Assembly (NCBI GenBank): GCA_031270755.1
Contig: JAISWV010000304.1
Location: forward strand, 1-9,353
Length of the DNA: 9,353 nucleotides
Reading direction: 5' to 3'
DNA from: Synergistaceae bacterium
GTDB lineage: Bacteria; Synergistota; Synergistia; Synergistales; Aminobacteriaceae
The translations under genes were made by a program, and so were the position numbers. The notes beneath the pieces are model-generated. The model worked only from the letters and a program-made list of their open reading frames with translations. It was not told the DNA's origin and did not search any database. Positions within the stretch are counted from its first letter, which is position 1. Every line of letters begins with the position of its first letter. Shown piece by piece: positions 6,010 through 9,353 of the stretch.

Positions 6010-7835
6010 GTTGTGCGCTTTTCAGGAATACGCGGCGGATTTGATTCGGCGCGTGTCACGTCGATGTATTCCAGCAGCGTCGGCGATAAATGTAGTATAC
6101 CGCTCTCACCGCATGATTTTTTCAAATTGACGAGGCGAAGAATTTCTCGCTTCGCAGGCGTTTCGGTAACTACCATATCCATCACACGATCAAATCGCAT
6201 CGGAGGCAAGCCGAGACCATTTTCAATCCACTTCATGCACAGCAGCGGACGCAGTATATAAAAGAACGCCTTGATGGAAGGCGTTTCTTCGAAACGTACT
6301 GTGCTGCGCTCCATCATGCCTCGATAATGGTGCCACACCGCCAGCGGGTTGAAACAGTCTGCCGCGAATGCGCGCATTGCCTCCAGGAACGAAGATGCCG
6401 CGCGATAAATGATCGGCGAAGACAGCCACTCCAAAAAAGAGCCATTGGATTTGCGAAGCAATTTCAGCGTTTTTCGCAGTTCCCATCCGTTTATATCGAG
6501 TTCGCCATCCGCTGTTTTTTCGATACCGAGGTCGAGAACGTCCGGTTTATCTTCGATCGCGACGCTCAGGTACCAGTCCCGGGAATGAGCGTAGATAAAA
6601 CGAACGTCGAAATCGGAGTCGCGCGATGCGAAATTCCAGCCTCTGCTTCCTGATTCACAACAGTAAAGAATCCTGACGCCGTTTGTTTGTTCCGAGGTCC
6701 TCAGTTTTTCATAGATGGCAGTCAATGTGTTCGGTGGGATATCGAACCCGGCGTCGAAACGCGAATCGTATTTGCGTTCAGAAGGCGTAAAATTTGACAG
6801 TCCGAAGGCTGGCAATCCATAGCAGGACAGTACACAGGATTTTGCGAACTCTGCGTCGGGGACGCCCACATAAGGAGCTTTTTCTTGCAAGTCTTCCACT
6901 TTTTTCATCATTGTGACGATCCGGTTTTCGAGATCGGCCCAGGCAAAATTCCCCATTTTCACGGCGATGAGTTCTTCACGTTCCTTTAGAGGGAATCGAA
7001 TGCGGCCGGTCAGCAACAGTTCTTCCATTTGCATGAGCGCACGAAGCGCGTGAGACAGGGCTTTGTAATCGAGACCGAGATTACGCTCGGCTTCTTTCGC
7101 CCGGTCGCCGAAACGATTCATGTCGGACTCGACTCGTTTTTTGAATTCCGCCATGCGCGTGTTTCCATCATGCAGTTTGCGGCACAAGAACAAACCCGGA
7201 CAGCCCCGAACGTCCTGTATTCTACAGAAACGTTCGTCCCCGCAGTGTTCGGTGAGAGAGTGCAGGTAATTGGAGAGCCGTTCGTCGGGGGAAGGGTCCG
7301 GACAATGGTCCGCAAGGAAAGTCCAAACCGATTTGAGCGCGCCGAGGTGCGAGCCTTTGATCCCGTATTTTTTCGCCTGTCCCATGCTGTATTCGGCGTA
7401 AGTTCGACCGTTTGCCGTGTCGATGAATTTGAGGGGATTGCCGAAGATCTCGTCCAAGACTTTGTTTCTGTACAGAGTGCAAGCGTCGTTCGATGGCGAA
7501 AAAAGAAGATCCATCGCGCCCGTGTCCCCGGAAGACAATAAATCGAGCAGCCAATATTGCAATGACCAAAGGTCGAGATCGACGTCCTGGGAGTCGTTTT
7601 TCCCTGTCGCGCCTCCCGATGAAAGCCGCAAACTCCGCTGGTCGTTTCCGAGTGCCAACGACGCGAATTTCGGCAGATACAACCCTCGCGCGTCCAAGTC
7701 GGATTTGCCCTCGATGCGCGTCCCGTACAGCGTCGATCCAGATAGAGTGAGATACAACAGTTCGGCGTCGTTCTCCGTGCACATCGCGCGGGCTTTTGTC
7801 AAAAGAAAATCTTTTTGCTTTTCCGTTACGGACAT
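5961..7835 (-). CDS. Tandem polymerase-beta-type nucleotidyltransferase; C-terminal domain RlaP/YcgL-like
   Basis: 624 residues. The ATG at 7835 is preceded by AAGGAG (7846-7841) with a 5-nt spacer. Two nucleotidyltransferase domains are visible. Domain 1 (about 1-340): GS at 33-34 in LSGSTLYGTR, a metal-binding pair Asp46/Asp48 in KSDLDARGLYLP, and a third carboxylate at Asp86 or Asp88 in DVDLDLW. Domain 2 (about 350-610): ESGSRGW (394-400), Asp408/Asp410 in SRDSDFDVRFIY, third acid Asp447 in LDINGWELRK, then KSNGSFLEWLSSPIIY (462-477). The second set matches the RlaP/YcgL family, predicted from gene neighbourhoods to work with RNA ligases; its reaction is not established. Both active sites look intact. 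Proteins I know of this type normally have one such domain. It is the last gene of the minus-strand cassette after the Thg1-like gene, and ends facing rho. Confidence 0.88.
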   Translation of the reverse strand: MSVTEKQKDFLLTKARAMCTENDAELLYLTLSGSTLYGTRIEGKSDLDARGLYLPKFASLALGNDQRSLRLSSGGATGKNDSQDVDLDLWSLQYWLLDLLSSGDTGAMDLLFSPSNDACTLYRNKVLDEIFGNPLKFIDTANGRTYAEYSMGQAKKYGIKGSHLGALKSVWTFLADHCPDPSPDERLSNYLHSLTEHCGDERFCRIQDVRGCPGLFLCRKLHDGNTRMAEFKKRVESDMNRFGDRAKEAERNLGLDYKALSHALRALMQMEELLLTGRIRFPLKEREELIAVKMGNFAWADLENRIVTMMKKVEDLQEKAPYVGVPDAEFAKSCVLSCYGLPAFGLSNFTPSERKYDSRFDAGFDIPPNTLTAIYEKLRTSEQTNGVRILYCCESGSRGWNFASRDSDFDVRFIYAHSRDWYLSVAIEDKPDVLDLGIEKTADGELDINGWELRKTLKLLRKSNGSFLEWLSSPIIYRAASSFLEAMRAFAADCFNPLAVWHHYRGMMERSTVRFEETPSIKAFFYILRPLLCMKWIENGLGLPPMRFDRVMDMVVTETPAKREILRLVNLKKSCGESGILHLSPTLLEYIDVTRAESNPPRIPEKRTTQLDIDVFFRKIVDST

Positions 7836-7866
7836 TTTTTCTCCTTGCCGCGCGGTTGTTTATTTT

Positions 7867-7977
7867 TCAGCCACAGGGCAACCGCGTTTCTGTCGCATAT
7901 TTTTCCAACGCCGGTGGCGATGTCAGGTTTTTCCAGTATTCTGCCAAGCGCTCAAAGGGCCTGTCAAGTACTTTCAT
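7867..7977 (-). CDS. Possible small ORF between the Thg1-like and nucleotidyltransferase genes
   Basis: A 36-codon frame (MKVLDRPFERLAEYWKN start) begins at ATG 7977, overlapping the last 14 nt of the Thg1-like gene, and ends at TGA 7869-7867, in an otherwise empty 128-nt gap. The composition is protein-like (Trp, Tyr, balanced charges), and coupling to the preceding stop could drive it. It has no Shine-Dalgarno match. A second protein-like frame overlaps it in the same gap but lacks a start codon, so this may instead be a decayed, frameshifted remnant. No family recognised. Confidence 0.25.
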   Translation of the reverse strand: MKVLDRPFERLAEYWKNLTSPPALEKYATETRLPCG

Positions 7978-8746
7978 TAGAATGATGTCGAGCCGTCAGC
8001 ATACGCCGGATAAATTCCGAGTAATCGTCTTTCATGGGCAGGTCCATATCGACGAAGATGCGGCGCCGCGTGAAAGTCGTTTCTTCCTGCGTCTTTTTGT
8101 TCAAACCCTTTCCTTCAAACGATTTCCAATACAGACCGACGCCGCGTTTCTGCCAATTCGGGAGGTCGTTGAAGTTGATTCCGTTCTGGAAGAGAAATTC
8201 GTTTTTCGCGGGCACAGATTTTCCCAGCAGAAACTCCGTCGCCTCGGAGGCAGTTTTTCCCTGATGTCTCTGGAGCCAATAACAGTGAGCGTTCAGCGCG
8301 TTCCGCGACGCGTCTTCGTTTCGCCAGCGGAAATAATCCACCACGAGTCCTTCATTCGGCAGTTCGGATATCCGGCAATCGAAGCAGGCGAGATTGCCAA
8401 GGAGCAGCGAAAATTTCGCGCTGGCTTCGCCCGCGAGTATCGAAGTGAACTTGCGGGTCTTTCTCTTGAAGGAGCTTTCGCTTTTGTCAAAGAGAAGCGA
8501 TATCTCGTCGCTTTCTGTGAATCCGTAAAGCACTTTGAAGCCGCAGTCCATGAGGTGTTTGACGGTTTCCGTCATCATGTCCCTGAACCGCGTATCGAAC
8601 GGCGCTTCGAATTTATGGACCTCCTTCGTGAGGCGCGTGAAATTCCTGCCGTCTATCCGCGCAACTATGTATATTTCTGGCGGGACGATGCGATCCTGTA
8701 AGGTTTCATATACGCGCATTTTTTTGCCGAGGTCGTCAAATTTCAT
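7964..8746 (-). CDS. Bacterial Thg1-like protein, 3'-5' RNA polymerase for tRNA 5'-end repair
   Basis: 260 residues. Thg1-family enzymes add nucleotides to RNA 5' ends in the 3'-to-5' direction; eukaryotic Thg1 adds G-1 to tRNA-His, whereas bacterial Thg1-like proteins prefer to rebuild 5'-truncated tRNAs by base pairing. Visible motifs: VARIDGRNFTRLTK (28-41) with metal ligand Asp32; APFDTRF (48-54); the second metal site SDEISLLF (79-86) with Asp80/Glu81; ILAGEASAKFS (103-113); KNEFLFQNGINFNDLP (181-196). The eukaryotic HINN-type tRNA motif is replaced by RNALNAHCYW (148-157), as in bacterial homologues. The frame extends upstream to 8899, but GGAGG at 8760-8756, 9 nt before ATG 8746, and the family-typical start MKFDDLGKKMRVYE fix the start. 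It overlaps the kinase gene by 11 nt, implying translational coupling. Confidence 0.95.
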   Translation of the reverse strand: MKFDDLGKKMRVYETLQDRIVPPEIYIVARIDGRNFTRLTKEVHKFEAPFDTRFRDMMTETVKHLMDCGFKVLYGFTESDEISLLFDKSESSFKRKTRKFTSILAGEASAKFSLLLGNLACFDCRISELPNEGLVVDYFRWRNEDASRNALNAHCYWLQRHQGKTASEATEFLLGKSVPAKNEFLFQNGINFNDLPNWQKRGVGLYWKSFEGKGLNKKTQEETTFTRRRIFVDMDLPMKDDYSEFIRRMLTARHHSNEST

Positions 8747-9185
8747 CTGAAAAATCCTCCACGATAAAGTCAAAGTCCGGAGCCATTTGCACGTAATACA
8801 ACTCGTCGAAGCCTTCCTCGTATTTCGGCAGCTCCAGCTTTTTGTAAGTGCCGGCGACTCCCGCGACGGGGATTCGTTCCTCGTCGCGCCTTTTTTCATT
8901 CAAGGCGAGCGCGTCTTCGATCACTGACCTGAAATAATATCCGACGACTTTGAACCCGGCATTCTTCGCCGCTTCGATATATTTCGCCCGCTCGGAAGCT
9001 GTCGGGTTCGTGTTGTCCACGACAAAAGGTTGTCTTGCTTCGACACAGGCGCGAATCAAAATATCCTCCCGGTGGCGCGTCCGGAACATGTCCATGTTGA
9101 TCCGCACGTGCGTTTTGAAAAAACACCGCTTGTAAAACTCGCTCTTGCCCGTAGCTTGTATCCCGATGAAAATGAGGGCTTCCAT
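8736..9185 (-). CDS. P-loop polynucleotide 5'-kinase (T4 Pnkp kinase-like)
   Basis: 149 residues, a single kinase domain. The P-loop GIQATGKS (8-15) starts almost at the N-terminus. NMDMFRTR (30-37) places Asp32 and Arg35 three residues apart, as for Asp35 and Arg38 that act on the 5'-OH acceptor in T4 polynucleotide kinase. VVDNTNPT (55-62) is the second acidic strand, and the Arg-rich segment NEKRRDEERIP (96-106) fits the lid. The expected reaction is transfer of the ATP gamma-phosphate to an RNA or DNA 5'-OH; no phosphatase or ligase domain is attached. AAA_33-type kinases also include small-molecule kinases, so the polynucleotide substrate is inferred mainly from the Thg1-like and RlaP-like neighbours. 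ATG 9185 gives the usual family start but has no clear Shine-Dalgarno sequence. The stop overlaps the next start by 11 nt. Confidence 0.82.
   Translation of the reverse strand: MEALIFIGIQATGKSEFYKRCFFKTHVRINMDMFRTRHREDILIRACVEARQPFVVDNTNPTASERAKYIEAAKNAGFKVVGYYFRSVIEDALALNEKRRDEERIPVAGVAGTYKKLELPKYEEGFDELYYVQMAPDFDFIVEDFSDEI
8756..8760 (-). promoter_or_regulatory. Ribosome binding site deciding the Thg1-like start
   Basis: GGAGG on the minus strand (8760-8756) lies inside the 3' end of the kinase gene, 9 nt before ATG 8746. It sets the start of the Thg1-like gene against the 51-codon-longer frame and explains how the two overlapping genes can both be translated well. Confidence 0.8.
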
Positions 9186-9244
9186 TGAAAATGACGCGTC
9201 TTTACGCTTCGTTAGGTAAGCTGATATGAATTGTTTGTAAACGA

Positions 9245-9273
9245 TTTCTATCGCTCAGCTCAACTGTAATCAA
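9245..9273 (-). promoter_or_regulatory. Candidate sigma-70 promoter for the RNA-repair cassette
   Basis: On the minus strand TTGATT (9273-9268) and TAGAAA (9250-9245) are separated by exactly 17 nt, each matching 4 of 6 consensus bases, with about 60 nt from the -10 box to the kinase start. The match is weak and could be chance; the cassette may instead be transcribed from genes beyond the window edge. Confidence 0.25.
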
Positions 9274-9353
9274 GGTCTTTCTTTTCCCAGCCGAGACAAG
9301 CAAGCCGCTTTCTGACTGTGGACTCTGCAGCATTATGATTTCGGTATGGCATT

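Noticed and set aside
7796..8701. 301-codon plus-strand open frame opposite the Thg1-like gene
   Set aside because: The minus strand encodes a clear Thg1-family protein here; the plus-strand frame is its antisense shadow.
8747..8899. 51-codon N-terminal extension of the Thg1-like protein
   Set aside because: It overlaps the kinase gene in another frame, has Ser/Arg/Thr-rich composition unlike the family, and ATG 8746 has GGAGG at 9 nt and the normal family N-terminus.
1..9353. CRISPR array, tRNA or rRNA gene, insertion sequence
   Set aside because: No spaced identical repeats, no tRNA-like cloverleaf or rRNA stretch, and no transposase frame or terminal inverted repeats were seen on reading both strands.

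Overview
The window is bacterial DNA made of two parts. Positions 1 to about 5900 form a GC-rich, gene-dense, all plus-strand chromosomal stretch of housekeeping and envelope genes. Positions about 5960 to the right edge form a visibly more AT-rich, all minus-strand accessory block. Signal peptides, a membrane-anchored small protein, a short-form ATP-type phosphofructokinase and a Rho with a long disordered N-terminal extension fit an anaerobic bacterium. Synergistota is my guess from overall flavour, not something the sequence proves.

Left part: the 3' end of an unrecognised protein with a C-terminal coiled coil (1-624); a secreted protein with a PVQ pentapeptide repeat (656-1567); ATP-dependent 6-phosphofructokinase pfkA (1601-2557); a DUF4392 / D-glutamate cyclase C-terminal-like protein 10 nt downstream (2568-3416); a small single-pass membrane protein (3439-3876); then a 161-nt T-rich leader and the transcription terminator gene rho (4038-5849), which ends at a GC hairpin (5880-5898). 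The first five genes have short gaps or linked start/stop sites and probably form one transcription unit. A 21-bp duplication at 3400-3443 has doubled the ribosome binding site and start codon of the small membrane protein, creating a 7-codon open frame between two genes.

Right part: read in transcription order on the minus strand, there is a T4-Pnkp-like polynucleotide 5'-kinase (9185-8736), a bacterial Thg1-like 3'-5' RNA polymerase overlapping it by 11 nt (8746-7964), a possible 36-codon ORF, and a 624-residue protein carrying two complete polymerase-beta-type nucleotidyltransferase domains (7835-5961), the second of the RlaP/YcgL (RNA-ligase-associated) type. Together these look like an RNA-repair cassette. 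The kinase would restore a 5'-phosphate on cleaved RNA, Thg1-like enzyme would rebuild missing 5' nucleotides, and the nucleotidyltransferases would act on an RNA end or another target. No ligase is visible; if there is one it lies beyond the right edge. This cassette, especially the two-headed nucleotidyltransferase, is the most interesting item in the window. A strong orphan ribosome binding site and start codon at 5928-5943, running head-on into the cassette, may mark the integration junction.
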